DNA of 64,000 bases from Nocardioides sp. JQ2195 (GCF_012272695.1 NZ_CP050902.1:1984001-2048000); one strand, 5' to 3'. Numbered from the stretch's first letter, positions 17,897 to 27,473 are shown. The notes: generated by a model from the letters alone, not told the origin. A program made the numbers and translations.

Positions 17897-18948
17897 GAGA
17901 TGTTGCGGTGGTGGGCTTCGCCCACGAGCAGATGGCCGACTTCGACGGCTCGCCGACGATGGTCGAGCTGCTCGTCCCCCTCTTCCGGGAGGTCTACGAG
18001 CAGACCGGGTTCACCCGCAAGGACATCGGCTTCTGGTGCTCGGGGTCCTCCGACTACCTGGCCGGACGGTCCTTCTCGTTCGTCTCTGCCGTCGACGCGA
18101 TCGGGGCACTCCCCCCGGTCAACGAGTCGCACGTCGAGATGGACGCGGCCTGGGCGCTCTACGAGGCGTGGGTGAAGATCCAGACGGGAGAGGTCGACAC
18201 CGCCCTGGTCTACGGCTTCGGCAAGTCCTCGGCCGGGACCCTGCGCCGCACGCTCACCCTGCAGCTGGATCCCTACACGATGACTCCGCTGTGGCCGGAC
18301 CAGGTGTCCCTGGCCGGTCTCCAGGCGCGACTCGGCCTCGAGGCCGGGCTGTGGGACGAGAAGGCCCTCGCCGAGGTGGCGCAACGCTCCCTGGACGACG
18401 CCGAGCGCAACCCCCACGCCGTACGCCGTGGCGGATCGAGCGTCGCCGAGCTCCTCGCACGCCCCCTGTACGCCGACCCGTTGCGCAAGCACGACATCGC
18501 CCCGGTCACCGACGGCGCCGCGGCCCTGGTGCTGGCCGCCGACGACCACGCCAGGAACGCCTGTGAGCACCCGGCCTGGATCACCGGGCTTGCGCACAAC
18601 ATCGATCCGTTGCACCTGGGTGCCCGGCCCCTCACCGAGTCTCCCTCGGCTCGCCGCGCCGGCGACGCTGCCGGCGTCGACGGGGTCGAGGTCGCCGAGC
18701 TGCATGCCCCCTTCAGCCACCAGGAGCTGATCCTGCGCAGCGAGCTCGGCCTGGGTGACGGCGTACGCATCAACCCCTCCGGTGGAGCCCTGGCCGGCAA
18801 CCCGATGTTCACCGCAGGGCTGAACCGGGTCGGCGAGGCAGCAGGACTCGTCTGGCGCAGGGAGGCCGGGAAGGTCCTCGGCCATGCCACCTCCGGTCCC
18901 CTGCTGCAGCAGAACCTCGTCTGCGTCATGGAAGGAACCGCTCGATGA
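17893..18948 (+). CDS. ltp4: Lipid-transfer-type thiolase Ltp4
   Basis: SCP2/thiolase-family protein, 351 residues, expected to act as a retro-aldolase or thiolase on steroid side-chain CoA esters together with the DUF35 protein. The thiolase fold is visible in WCSGSSDYLAG, GALPPVNESHVEMD, DGAAALVLA and the C-terminal NPSGGALAGNP. The usual thiolase N-terminal Cys is not obvious (the MDAAWALYEAW region), as in other Ltp enzymes that cleave by retro-aldol chemistry. GTG 17893 overlaps the previous stop and the gene ends with an ATGA overlap with ltp3, so the three are translationally coupled. Position matches Mtb Rv3522. Confidence 0.85.
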   Translation: MRDVAVVGFAHEQMADFDGSPTMVELLVPLFREVYEQTGFTRKDIGFWCSGSSDYLAGRSFSFVSAVDAIGALPPVNESHVEMDAAWALYEAWVKIQTGEVDTALVYGFGKSSAGTLRRTLTLQLDPYTMTPLWPDQVSLAGLQARLGLEAGLWDEKALAEVAQRSLDDAERNPHAVRRGGSSVAELLARPLYADPLRKHDIAPVTDGAAALVLAADDHARNACEHPAWITGLAHNIDPLHLGARPLTESPSARRAGDAAGVDGVEVAELHAPFSHQELILRSELGLGDGVRINPSGGALAGNPMFTAGLNRVGEAAGLVWRREAGKVLGHATSGPLLQQNLVCVMEGTAR

Positions 18949-20108
18949 GCAAGCAACCAGCCGCCGTGATCGGCATCGGGCAGACCCACCACCGCGCCAA
19001 GCGGGAGGACGTCTCGATGGCCGGGCTCTGCCGGGAGGCGATCGACCGGGCTCTCGCCGATGCTGCTCTGGGCTTCGAGGACATCGATGCGGTCGTCGTC
19101 GGCAAGGCGCCCGACCTCTTCGAGGGCGTGATGATGCCCGAGCTCTATCTCGCCGAGGCACTGGGCGCCGCCGGGAAGCCACTGCTGCGTGTGCACACGG
19201 CCGGATCGGTGGGCGGGTCGACCGCCATCGTCGCCGCGTCCCTGGTCCAGTCGGGCGTGCACAAGCGGGTGCTGACCGTGGCCTTCGAGAAGCAGTCGGA
19301 GTCGAACGCGATGTGGGCCCTGTCGGCCCCGCTTCCGTTCATCATGCCGGTGCACGCAGGTGCCGGTGGCTACTTCGCTCCCCACGTGCGCTCCTACATC
19401 CGCCGCTCGGGTGCGCCCTCGCACGTCGGAGCGATCGTGGCGGCCAAGGACCGGCAGAACGCGCTGAGGAATCCCTACGCCCACCTGCAGAACAAGGACA
19501 CCACCGTGGAGACGGTGCTGGCCTCCCAGATGCTGTGGGACCCGATCCGCTACGACGAGACCTGTCCGTCCTCCGACGGCGCCTGTGCCCTCGTGATCGC
19601 CGATGCGGACACCGCCGCGTTCGTCGACTCCCCCGCCTGGATCCACGGCACGGTGATGCGCTCCGAGCCCACCACGGCTGCCGAGCGGGACCAGGTGAAC
19701 CCCCAGGCCGGGCGCGAGGCGGCGACGCACCTGTGGCAGCAGGCCGGCATCACGAATCCGCTCGAGGAGATCGACGCCGCAGAGGTCTACGTGCCGTTCT
19801 CGTGGTTCGAGCCGATGTGGATGGAGAACCTCGGCTTCGCCGCCGAGGGCGAGGGTTGGAAGCTGACCGAGTCCGGCGGCACGGCGATGGACGGCGTACT
19901 CCCGGTCAACTGCTCCGGTGGCGTGCTCAGCTCGAACCCGATCGGTGCGTCGGGGATGCTGCGCTTCGCCGAGGCTGCGCTCCAGGTTCGCGGCCGGGCC
20001 GGCGAGCACCAGGTCGACGGCGTACGCCGGGCGCTCGGGCATGCCTACGGTGGCGGCTCCCAGTTCTTCGCCATGTGGGTGGTGGGTGCCGAACCGCCCG
20101 CCCACTAG
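18945..20108 (+). CDS. ltp3: Lipid-transfer-type thiolase Ltp3
   Basis: SCP2/thiolase-family protein of 387 residues and likely partner of Ltp4. Features are AAVIGIGQTHHRAKR, the segment LLRVHTAGSVGGSTAIVAAS at the position of the thiolase nucleophile (no Cys), CPSSDGACALVIAD, and VNCSGGVLSSNPIGASG near the C-terminus. Adjacent divergent thiolase-like genes of this kind commonly form hetero-oligomers with each other and with a DUF35 protein; here that would be Ltp3-Ltp4-DUF35. It is last in the KstR-box operon and 10 bp before map, which may therefore be partly co-transcribed. Confidence 0.85.
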   Translation: MSKQPAAVIGIGQTHHRAKREDVSMAGLCREAIDRALADAALGFEDIDAVVVGKAPDLFEGVMMPELYLAEALGAAGKPLLRVHTAGSVGGSTAIVAASLVQSGVHKRVLTVAFEKQSESNAMWALSAPLPFIMPVHAGAGGYFAPHVRSYIRRSGAPSHVGAIVAAKDRQNALRNPYAHLQNKDTTVETVLASQMLWDPIRYDETCPSSDGACALVIADADTAAFVDSPAWIHGTVMRSEPTTAAERDQVNPQAGREAATHLWQQAGITNPLEEIDAAEVYVPFSWFEPMWMENLGFAAEGEGWKLTESGGTAMDGVLPVNCSGGVLSSNPIGASGMLRFAEAALQVRGRAGEHQVDGVRRALGHAYGGGSQFFAMWVVGAEPPAH

Positions 20109-20118
20109 GGTTGGGCGC

Positions 20119-20889
20119 ATGATCGAGCTCCGCACGCCTGCCCAGATCGACGAGATGCGGCCCGCCGGGGTCTTCGTCGGTGAGGTCCTGACCGCCCTGG
20201 CCGAGGCGGCCGACGTCGGCGTCAACCTCCTCGAGCTCGACGCGCTGGCACACCGGATGATCAAGGATCGCGGTGCGGAGTCCTGCTACATCGACTACCA
20301 CCCGTCCTTCGGCGCCTCCCCCTTCGGGAAGGTGCTGTGCACCTCGGTCAACGATGCGGTGCTGCACGGCCTCCCCCACGACTACGTCCTGCGCGACGGT
20401 GACCTGCTGAGCCTCGACTTCGCCTGTGCCGTCGACGGCTGGGTCTCCGACTCGGCGATCAGCCTGGTGGTGGGCACGCCTCGTCCTGAGGACCTCGCCC
20501 TGATCGAGACCACGCAGGTGGCCCTGGCTGCTGGCATCCAGGCCGCCCGGGCCGGCAACAGGATCGGCGACATCGGCCACGCCATCGGCAACGTGGCCCG
20601 CTCCGCGGGACTCAAGGTCAACCTGCAGTTCGGCGGACACGGTGTCGGTCGGACCATGCACGGTGACCCGCACGTCGCCAACGACGGCCGCCTCGGTCGC
20701 GGCTACCCGCTCAAGCCCGGCCTGGTGATCGCCATCGAGCCGTGGTTCCTGCACACCACCGACGAGATCTACACCGACGCCGACGGGTGGACCCTGCGCA
20801 GCGCCGACGGATCTCGGGGTGCGCACTCCGAGCACACCATCGCCATCACCGAGGACGGCCCCCTCGTCCTCACCGCGCGAACCCCCTGA
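20119..20889 (+). CDS. map: Methionine aminopeptidase, type I
   Basis: Cobalt/manganese-type metalloprotease that removes the initiator Met, 256 residues. The pita-bread fold ligands are visible: LSLDFACAVDGWVSDSA (two Asp), FGGHGVGRTMHGDPHV (His), VIAIEPWF (Glu) and GAHSEHTIAITEDG (Glu). ATG 20119 is used; longer in-frame starts lie inside ltp3. It lies 10 bp after ltp3 and so may be read from the steroid operon, though actinobacteria often carry a second map elsewhere. Seven bases after its stop the first 22-bp repeat unit of the following array begins. Confidence 0.9.
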   Translation: MIELRTPAQIDEMRPAGVFVGEVLTALAEAADVGVNLLELDALAHRMIKDRGAESCYIDYHPSFGASPFGKVLCTSVNDAVLHGLPHDYVLRDGDLLSLDFACAVDGWVSDSAISLVVGTPRPEDLALIETTQVALAAGIQAARAGNRIGDIGHAIGNVARSAGLKVNLQFGGHGVGRTMHGDPHVANDGRLGRGYPLKPGLVIAIEPWFLHTTDEIYTDADGWTLRSADGSRGAHSEHTIAITEDGPLVLTARTP

Positions 20890-20896
20890 CCCCGCG

Positions 20897-21006
20897 AACG
20901 GGCAGTGCTTGCTGCGCGAACGGGCAACTCTTGAGGTCCCAACGGGCAGCTGTTGCTGCGCGAACGGGCAACTCTTGAGGTCCCAACGGGCAGTTGTTGA
21001 GGTCAG
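20897..21006 (+). repeat. Left array: five 22-bp direct repeats
   Basis: Five units start at 20897, 20919, 20941, 20963 and 20985, an exact 22-bp period. Each begins AACGGGCA. Two unit types alternate: one continues with a TTG-CTGCGCG tail, the other with ACTCTTG-AGGTCCC. The array starts 7 bp after the map stop, and its last 4 bp overlap the 3' end of the nuclease-like gene. It is the mirror of the array at 22035-22144. Confidence 0.9.
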
Positions 21007-21953
21007 CTCGGGCGTTGCCAAGGAAGGCGGCTGCGCGCATACAGTCGCTTCACCCGAGCGGAACGCTCCCCGAGGACGCGACCCAATTCCGCAAGCCAAT
21101 CCGCGCGGGCAGGCCCGCTGAGTTGTTCCTTGCGGATGACGATCACGTGCCAGCCCTGCTCGCGGAGCCACGTGCGGCGTGACTCGTCGTGATCACGCTG
21201 CTCCTCGCCGTGGAACTCCTCACCGTCGTATTCGACGGCCACGCGTTGGCGCCGGTAGGCCAAGTCAATGCGCGCCATCAGCACGCCGTTCGCGGTGATT
21301 TCAACCTGTGGTTCGGGCATGGGCAGACCCTCGTCGATGATCACGCCGCGGGTCCATGACTCCCCGGGAGATTCGGACAGCGGGGTGGCGAGCGGATACA
21401 ACTCGCGGACTTGTGTCACTCCGCGTCGACCCTTGAACCGGGTCAGGCCCAGTGCGAAGTCCTTGTGAGCGAGGTCGTGCTCGGACATGAAGGCGTCGAG
21501 CACGGCCAACGCGCCCCACCGGCCACGGATGCAGGCCAGGTCGAGCGCGGTGCGAACCGGAGTCGTGACGCTGACTCCGAAGACAGAGGCGGTCTCTGAC
21601 GACTTCAGGTCACGTTCCATGCCGCGTACGCCGTTGCGTCGGGGTTTCGGATGTCCTGGAGGCACTGCCACCTCCACGTCGGGTACTCCGAAGCGGTCGT
21701 CAGGATCGTGAGCGTTGACCCCCCAGAGCCAGGCGGCCGTGCGATCGCAGACCACGGCATCGTCGGGGAGCACCAGGGCCACGCATCGGGCTCGGAGCTC
21801 GAGTGTGTCTGGCAGCTCGGTCGAGCAGTAGACGCCGGTGAGCAGTCGCCGTACGACGTCTGAGTCGAGCCATCGTCGAAGGGTGAACTCCGGGATCCCG
21901 AGTGTCCTCAGGTCACGCCAGCGAAACGGATGGTTGGGCGGATGAATTGTCAT
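21003..21953 (-). CDS. AbiEi-like HTH / DUF559 (Vsr-fold) endonuclease-like protein
   Basis: A 316-residue protein. The N-terminus (RWRDLRTLGIPEFTLRRWL ... LLTGVYCS) looks like the winged-helix domain of AbiEi-type antitoxins. The C-terminus (ARIDLAYRRQRVAVEYDGEE, a following HGEEQRDHDESR, then GWHVIVIRKEQL) is a DUF559/Vsr-type PD-(D/E)xK nuclease fold with Asp, Glu and Lys candidates in place. ATG 21953 is chosen; a longer frame to 22091 would run back through the palindrome and the repeat array. It stands alone between two convergent steroid/housekeeping genes and is flanked by inverted 22-bp arrays. Members of this family are common and poorly characterised in actinobacteria. Function unknown; a mobile or defence-related role is inference. 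Confidence 0.75.
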   Translation of the reverse strand: MTIHPPNHPFRWRDLRTLGIPEFTLRRWLDSDVVRRLLTGVYCSTELPDTLELRARCVALVLPDDAVVCDRTAAWLWGVNAHDPDDRFGVPDVEVAVPPGHPKPRRNGVRGMERDLKSSETASVFGVSVTTPVRTALDLACIRGRWGALAVLDAFMSEHDLAHKDFALGLTRFKGRRGVTQVRELYPLATPLSESPGESWTRGVIIDEGLPMPEPQVEITANGVLMARIDLAYRRQRVAVEYDGEEFHGEEQRDHDESRRTWLREQGWHVIVIRKEQLSGPARADWLAELGRVLGERSARVKRLYARSRLPWQRPS

Positions 21954-21992
21954 GGCACAACGCTGGCCGGACTCTGCCCATTGCGAAATGGT

Positions 21993-22032
21993 GACTGCCG
22001 TCGCCTGTGGATAACCACGGACGACGGCAGTC
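21993..22032. promoter_or_regulatory. 40-bp palindrome with DnaA-box-like core upstream of the nuclease-like gene
   Basis: Arms GACTGCCGTCG (21993-22003) and CGACGGCAGTC (22022-22032) are perfectly complementary. Inside, CC-GTGG and CCAC-GG extend the helix around an ATAA loop, with one bulged base on each side. The core TGTGGATAA (22006-22014) equals the reverse complement of TTATCCACA, the classic DnaA box. It lies 39 bp upstream of the nuclease-like gene start and 3 bp inside the right array. Confidence 0.6.
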
Positions 22033-22034
22033 GA

Positions 22035-22144
22035 CATAGCGCAAGAGTCGCCTGTTCGAACCTCAACAATTGCCCGTTCGCGCAGCAACAACTCCCCGTT
22101 CGCGCAGCAACAACTGCCCGTTCGCGCAGCAACAACTGCCCGTT
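22035..22144 (-). repeat. Right array: five 22-bp repeats, inverted relative to the left array
   Basis: Read on the minus strand from 22144, five units start every 22 bp (22144, 22122, 22100, 22078, 22056). Three have the TTG-CTGCGCG tail, the fourth TTG-AGGTTCG. The fifth is decayed (AACAGGCG) but keeps ACTCTTG. The outermost unit ends 2 bp from the cyp125 stop codon. With the left array it forms 110-bp inverted flanks around the nuclease-like gene. Confidence 0.9.
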
Positions 22145-22146
22145 CG

Positions 22147-23379
22147 TCAGTAGGTGACCTGGAGCTCCTTGATGCCGTTGATCCACGCGGAGCGGAGCCG
22201 GCGGGGTTCGCCGGCGCGAGCGATGTCAGGGACCTGGTTGGCGATCTCGTTGAAGATCAGCTCGATCTCGAGCCGGGCCAGGTTGGCGCCGATGCAGTAG
22301 TGCGCGCCGTGCCCGCCGAAGCCGAGGTGCGGGTTGTTCTCGCGCAGCACGTTGAACGTGTAGGCGTCCTCGAACACGTCCTCGTCGAAGTTGCCGCTGG
22401 CGTAGAACAGGCCCACCCGGTCGCCCTGCTTGACCTGCGTGCCGTTGATCTCGACGTCCTCGAGCGCGGTGCGCTGGAAGACCGTCACCGGAGTGGCCCA
22501 ACGCACGATCTCGTCGACCGCGGACTGCGGGCGCTGCTCGCGGAAGATCGCCCACTGGTCGGGGTTGTCGAAGAAAGCGCCCATGCCGTGGGTGATCGCG
22601 TTGCGCGTGGTCTCGTTGCCGGCCACTGCCAGCAGGATCACGAAGAAGCCGAACTCGTCGTCGGTGAGCGCATGCCCGTTGACGTCGGCGGTGATCAGCT
22701 TCGTGACGATGTCGTCCTTGGGGTTCTTGCGACGGTCGTCGGCCAGACCGGCGGCGTAGGTGAGGATCTCGATCGACGCGGCCTCCTCATCGCCCTCGAC
22801 GTCGGGGTCGTCGTAGGAGAGCATCTGGTTGGACCAGTCGAAGAGCTTCCCGCGGTCCTCCTGCGGTACGCCGAGCAGCTCGGCGATCGCCTGCAGCGGC
22901 AGCTCGGCGGCGATGTCCTCGACGAAGTTGCCCGACCCCTTCTCCTTCGCCGCGGCGACGATCCGCTTGGCGCGCTTCTCGAGGGCGTCGTGCAGGGCGT
23001 TCATGGCCCGCGGGGTGAACCCGCGCGAGATGACCTGGCGCAGCTTGGTGTGGTCCGGCGGGTCCTGGTTGATCAGCATCACGCCCTGGAGCTCGACCTG
23101 CTCGGGAGTCATGTCGGGGGCGAACCGGATGATCGCTCCCTGCTTCGCGGTCGAGAAGACCTTGCTGTTCTTGGACACCGCAGCAATGTCGGCGTGCTTG
23201 GTCAGCGCCCAGTAGCCCTCCACCCCGGCAAATCCGGCGCGCGCCTCCTGCGGTTGCGGGATCCAACGCACCGGAGTGGTGTGTCTCATGGCACGAAACT
23301 CCTCGTGCGGAATGCGCTGCTCGATCAGACCCGGGTCGGTCGGGTCGAAGTCGACGGCGAGATCAGTCGTCACGGTCAC
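22147..23379 (-). CDS. cyp125: Steroid C26-monooxygenase CYP125
   Basis: Cytochrome P450 that oxidises the terminal methyl of cholest-4-en-3-one to the C26 acid, the first step of side-chain degradation. The 410 residues show the I-helix motif AVAGNETTRNAI, the ExxR pair in VDEIVRW, and the haem-binding loop GFGGHGAHYCIGANLARLEIELIF with the Cys thiolate. This loop is nearly that of Mtb CYP125 (Rv3545c). The gene is divergent from fadA5, as in Mtb, with a perfect KstR palindrome 17 bp upstream of its ATG. Its stop abuts the inverted repeat array, so transcripts run into the array. Confidence 0.93.
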   Translation of the reverse strand: MTVTTDLAVDFDPTDPGLIEQRIPHEEFRAMRHTTPVRWIPQPQEARAGFAGVEGYWALTKHADIAAVSKNSKVFSTAKQGAIIRFAPDMTPEQVELQGVMLINQDPPDHTKLRQVISRGFTPRAMNALHDALEKRAKRIVAAAKEKGSGNFVEDIAAELPLQAIAELLGVPQEDRGKLFDWSNQMLSYDDPDVEGDEEAASIEILTYAAGLADDRRKNPKDDIVTKLITADVNGHALTDDEFGFFVILLAVAGNETTRNAITHGMGAFFDNPDQWAIFREQRPQSAVDEIVRWATPVTVFQRTALEDVEINGTQVKQGDRVGLFYASGNFDEDVFEDAYTFNVLRENNPHLGFGGHGAHYCIGANLARLEIELIFNEIANQVPDIARAGEPRRLRSAWINGIKELQVTY

Positions 23380-23396
23380 TGCTTCCTCCAGGAGCC

Positions 23397-23410
23397 TAGA
23401 ACACGTTCTA
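23397..23410. promoter_or_regulatory. KstR-type operator at the cyp125 promoter
   Basis: TAGAACACGTTCTA is a perfect 14-bp palindrome and a full KstR consensus. It lies 17 bp upstream of cyp125. The 219-bp divergent spacer carries a second box at 23526 on the fadA5 side. Confidence 0.9.
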
Positions 23411-23525
23411 GTGATGATCGTTACATACTCTCGGAATGTTCGGAAGGGTGCCGGCCAAATTGGCGATGAATTCTCCCGACCGGTCCCGGAGAGCGGAATG
23501 CTGTGCCCGGCAACTTGCTGGGCAT

Positions 23526-23539
23526 GAGAACGTGTTCTA
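23526..23539. promoter_or_regulatory. KstR-type operator at the fadA5 promoter
   Basis: GAGAACGTGTTCTA matches the KstR consensus except at position one. It is 59 bp upstream of fadA5. Having one box per promoter suggests independent repression of cyp125 and fadA5. Confidence 0.82.
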
Positions 23540-23553
23540 GTTTTGGGTGGTGA

Positions 23554-24761
<1,208 letters not shown>

Positions 24762-24762
<1 letters not shown>

Positions 24763-25982
24763 TGCACGAGTGGAGCGAGGACGACCTCGCCGTGCGCGAC
24801 GCCGTACGCCAGTTCGTCGACAAGGAGCTGCGCCCCCACCAGGACGAGCTCGAGTTCGAGGGACTGCCGCCCTACGACCTCGTCCGGCACTACTACGCGA
24901 CCTTCGGCCTGGCCGACGCCGCCGCGGAGAAGTTCGACTTCGAGATCCGCCGCGCGCGCGCCGCGGAGCAGGGACAGCCCTTCGACGAGGTCGAGCCCGA
25001 CGGTCTCGACCTCGCGATGAACGCGGTCGCCAACATCGAGCTGGTCAAGGTCGGGATGGGCATTCCCACCGCCATCGGGGTCTCCACCGGGCTGGCCGCA
25101 GGGACCATCAACGCGATGGGCTCCATCGAGCAACGCGAACGCTGGGTCCGTGACCTCGTCACCTTCGACAAGGTCGGCGCCTGGGCGATCACCGAGCCCG
25201 AGTCGGGCTCCGACGCCTTCGGCGGCATGCGGTCCACCGTTCGCCCGGACGGCGACGACTTCCTGCTCAGTGGCCACAAGACGTTCATCACCAACGGGCC
25301 GTACGCCGACACGATCGTGGTCTACGCCAAGCTCGACACCGGCACGGGTGTCGATCGTCGGGACCAGCCGGTGCTGACCTTCGTCCTCGACAGCGGCATG
25401 GAGGGGCTCACCCAGTCCAGGCCGTTCAAGAAGATGGGCATGGCCTCCTCCCCCACGGGTGAGCTGTTCTTCGACCACGTCCGACTGGGGCGGGACCGCT
25501 TGCTCACGGGGCAGCCCGGCTCGGACGGCCGGGCCTCGGCACGGGCGAACTTCGTGGCCGAGCGGGTCGGCATCGCGACCTTCTCCCTCGGCATCATCGA
25601 GGAGTGCCAGCGACTCTCCATCGAGTACGCGAAGCAGCGCGAGCTGTGGGGCAAGCCGATCAGCAGCTTCCAGCTGATCCAGCTCAAGCTGGCCGAGATG
25701 GAGATCGCCCGGGTCAACGTGACCAACATGGTCTTCAAGGCGCTGGCGGCCAGGCGTGCCGGGGTGGTGATGGACATGGGCGAGGCCTCGGCGATCAAGC
25801 TCTACTCCTCACGTGCCGCCTGCGAGGTGGCCATGGAGGCGGTCCAGCTCTTCGGCGGAAACGGCTACATGGCCGAGTACCGCGTCGAGCAGCTGGCCCG
25901 GGACGCCAAGTCGCTGATGATCTATGCCGGCTCCAACGAGGTCCAGGTGACCCACGTCGCCAAGGCACTCCTGCGTCGTTGA
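24762..25982 (+). CDS. Acyl-CoA dehydrogenase coupled to fadA5
   Basis: FAD-dependent acyl-CoA dehydrogenase, 406 residues. Motifs are WAITEPESGSDAFGG, GHKTFITNGPYAD, YAKQRELWGKPISSFQLIQ and LFGGNGYMAEYRVEQLARDAK. The position used for the base in medium-chain enzymes (IYEG) reads IYAG. The candidate base is the Glu in VAERVG, where isovaleryl- and long-chain-type enzymes carry theirs. ATG 24762 overlaps the fadA5 stop, so it is translated with the thiolase. Mtb has no gene here that I recall, so this is a local addition to the side-chain operon. Substrate unknown; a steroid or released branched acyl-CoA is likely. Confidence 0.82.
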
Positions 25983-26028
25983 GCGTCGTGCGGGTTTGAA
26001 CCCCTCGTTGCGTGGCAGGATCGGCACT

Positions 26029-26487
26029 GTGAGTGACTTCGAGAACCAGCCGAGCGACGACCGGCCCGACCACAGCCACCAGCCCCCGCCCCCGCCGCCC
26101 CACCCGGGCGCCGGCCAGCCGCCGCCCCCTCCCGGCGCACCCCAGGCGCAGCAGCCCGGTTGGGGCCAGCCCGGTCCCGGGTACGCCAACCCGCACCAGC
26201 CCGGCTACGGCGCACCCGTCGCCTACGGATCCCCGGATCCTGCGGCGCCCTTCGGACGCCACCCGATGACGGGTGAGCCGTACGGCGACAAGAGCAAGCT
26301 CATCGCCGGAGTGCTCCAGCTCCTCGTGGGTGCGTTCGGTGTCGGCCGTTTCTACACCGGCCACACAGGCATGGCGGTCGCCCAGCTGCTCACCCTCGGT
26401 GGTTGCGGCATCTGGTCGCTGATCGACGGCATCATGCTGCTGGTCACTGATTCACGGGACGCCAACGGCCGTCTGATGAAGATGTAG
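26029..26487 (+). CDS. TM2-domain membrane protein with Pro-rich N-terminus
   Basis: A 152-residue protein. Residues 1-85 are a disordered Pro/Gly/Gln-rich segment (PPPPPPHPGAGQ, then GWGQPGPGYANPHQPGYG). Residues about 95-145 form a TM2 domain: KSKLIAGVLQLLVGAFGVGRFY and AQLLTLGGCGIWSLIDGIML are two transmembrane helices joined by a short HTGMA turn, ending TDSRDANG. GTG 26029 is used; a TTG at 25996 would add 11 residues. TM2 proteins are integral membrane proteins of unclear function, and Pro-rich tails like this are common in actinobacteria. It appears unrelated to the steroid genes around it. Confidence 0.78.
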   Translation: MSDFENQPSDDRPDHSHQPPPPPPHPGAGQPPPPPGAPQAQQPGWGQPGPGYANPHQPGYGAPVAYGSPDPAAPFGRHPMTGEPYGDKSKLIAGVLQLLVGAFGVGRFYTGHTGMAVAQLLTLGGCGIWSLIDGIMLLVTDSRDANGRLMKM

Positions 26488-26508
26488 CCGTCCCTCGACA
26501 CACGACGA

Positions 26509-26545
26509 AACGCCCGGCAGGTCCACAACGGACCGGCCGGGCGTT
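26509..26545. terminator. Bidirectional terminator
   Basis: AACGCCCGGC (26509-26518) and GCCGGGCGTT (26536-26545) form a perfect 10-bp stem, extended inward by GGTCC/GGACC. It lies in the 71-bp gap between the convergent TM2 and SDR genes and should stop transcripts from both sides. Confidence 0.75.
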
Positions 26546-26558
26546 CGTTCGTACGCAC

Positions 26559-27437
26559 TCAGGCGCCGTAGACCTTCTCCGGAGGCGTTCCCTCCGCGAT
26601 CAGCGCGTCGACGACCTCGCCGAGCTCGCTGGCTTCCCAGCGCCGGCCGGCATCGCGGGAGGCGCCGTGGTTCCAGCCTTCCTCCAGGGTGAGCAGTCCA
26701 CCGTCGCTCTCGAACACACGGCCGGTCACATGGCCGGCGGCCTCCGAGGCGAGCCAGGCCACGATCGGGCTGTTGTCCTCGGGCAGCGCCATCTCGGAGG
26801 TGTCGAAGGCACCCTCGGTCATCCGGGTCTTCGCCACGGGGGCGAGCGCGTTGACACAGACGCCGACCCGGCCCAGCTCGGCGGCCGCAACCAACGTCAT
26901 CGAGGCGATGCCGCCCTTCGCGGAGGAGTAGGCGACCTGCCCGACCGAGCCCTGCAGGCCGGCGCCGGACGTGGTGTTGATGACCCGACCGGCACGCTGG
27001 CGCCCGGCCTTCGACTCCGCACGCCAGTACGCCGCGGCGTGGCGCAGGGGCGCGAAGTGGCCCTTCAGGTGCACCCGGATCACGGCGTCCCACTCGTCCT
27101 CGGTGGCGTTGAACAGCATCCGGTCACGCACGAAGCCGGCGTTGTTGACCAGGATGTCGAGGCCGCCGAAGACCTCGATGGCCTGCTGCACCATCGCGGC
27201 GGCCTGCTCGAAGTCGGCCACGTCGGCACCGTTGACGACTGCCTCGCCGCCGAGCGCCTCGATCTCGGCGACCACCTGGTGGGCGGGCGAGTCCTCCTTC
27301 TCGCCGTTGTTCGAGACGCCGTAGTCGTTGACGACGACCTTGGCGCCCTGGCGGGCGAGCTCGAGGGCGTGGGCACGGCCGAGGCCGCGACCGGCGCCGG
27401 TGACGATGGCAACTCGGCCATCCAGGATCTTGCTCAT
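26559..27437 (-). CDS. Short-chain dehydrogenase (Rv3548c-like)
   Basis: NAD(P)-dependent SDR of 292 residues. The Rossmann motif TGAGRGLGRAHAL, NNAG (VNNAGFVRDR), the catalytic Ser region TTSGAGLQGSVGQ and YSSAK (Tyr-x3-Lys) are present. The C-terminal extension (WNHGASRDAGRRWEASELGE) is longer than in classical SDRs and resembles hydroxyacyl-CoA dehydrogenases of the multifunctional-enzyme type. Placed 36 bp after the second SDR gene, it is probably co-transcribed from the KstR2-box region. Mtb Rv3548c holds the same position. Likely oxidises a hydroxyacyl-CoA in ring C/D degradation; the exact step is not established from sequence. Confidence 0.83.
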   Translation of the reverse strand: MSKILDGRVAIVTGAGRGLGRAHALELARQGAKVVVNDYGVSNNGEKEDSPAHQVVAEIEALGGEAVVNGADVADFEQAAAMVQQAIEVFGGLDILVNNAGFVRDRMLFNATEDEWDAVIRVHLKGHFAPLRHAAAYWRAESKAGRQRAGRVINTTSGAGLQGSVGQVAYSSAKGGIASMTLVAAAELGRVGVCVNALAPVAKTRMTEGAFDTSEMALPEDNSPIVAWLASEAAGHVTGRVFESDGGLLTLEEGWNHGASRDAGRRWEASELGEVVDALIAEGTPPEKVYGA

Positions 27438-27473
27438 TGCAGCGTTGCTCCTTGTGGTGTGGTGGACGGCCGT

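Noticed and set aside
20897..21006. 22-bp array considered as a CRISPR
   Set aside because: Period 22 bp is too short. The intervening sequences alternate between two fixed types rather than being unique spacers, and no cas gene is near.
22013..22034. Possible sixth unit of the right array
   Set aside because: Only the first 110 bp match the unit. The next 22 bp belong to the palindrome and show no AACGGGCA-like start.
20890..22146. Block considered as an insertion sequence
   Set aside because: No transposase is encoded, and no target-site duplication is evident: the flanks are CTGAC-like on both sides, but these are the stop codons of the neighbours.
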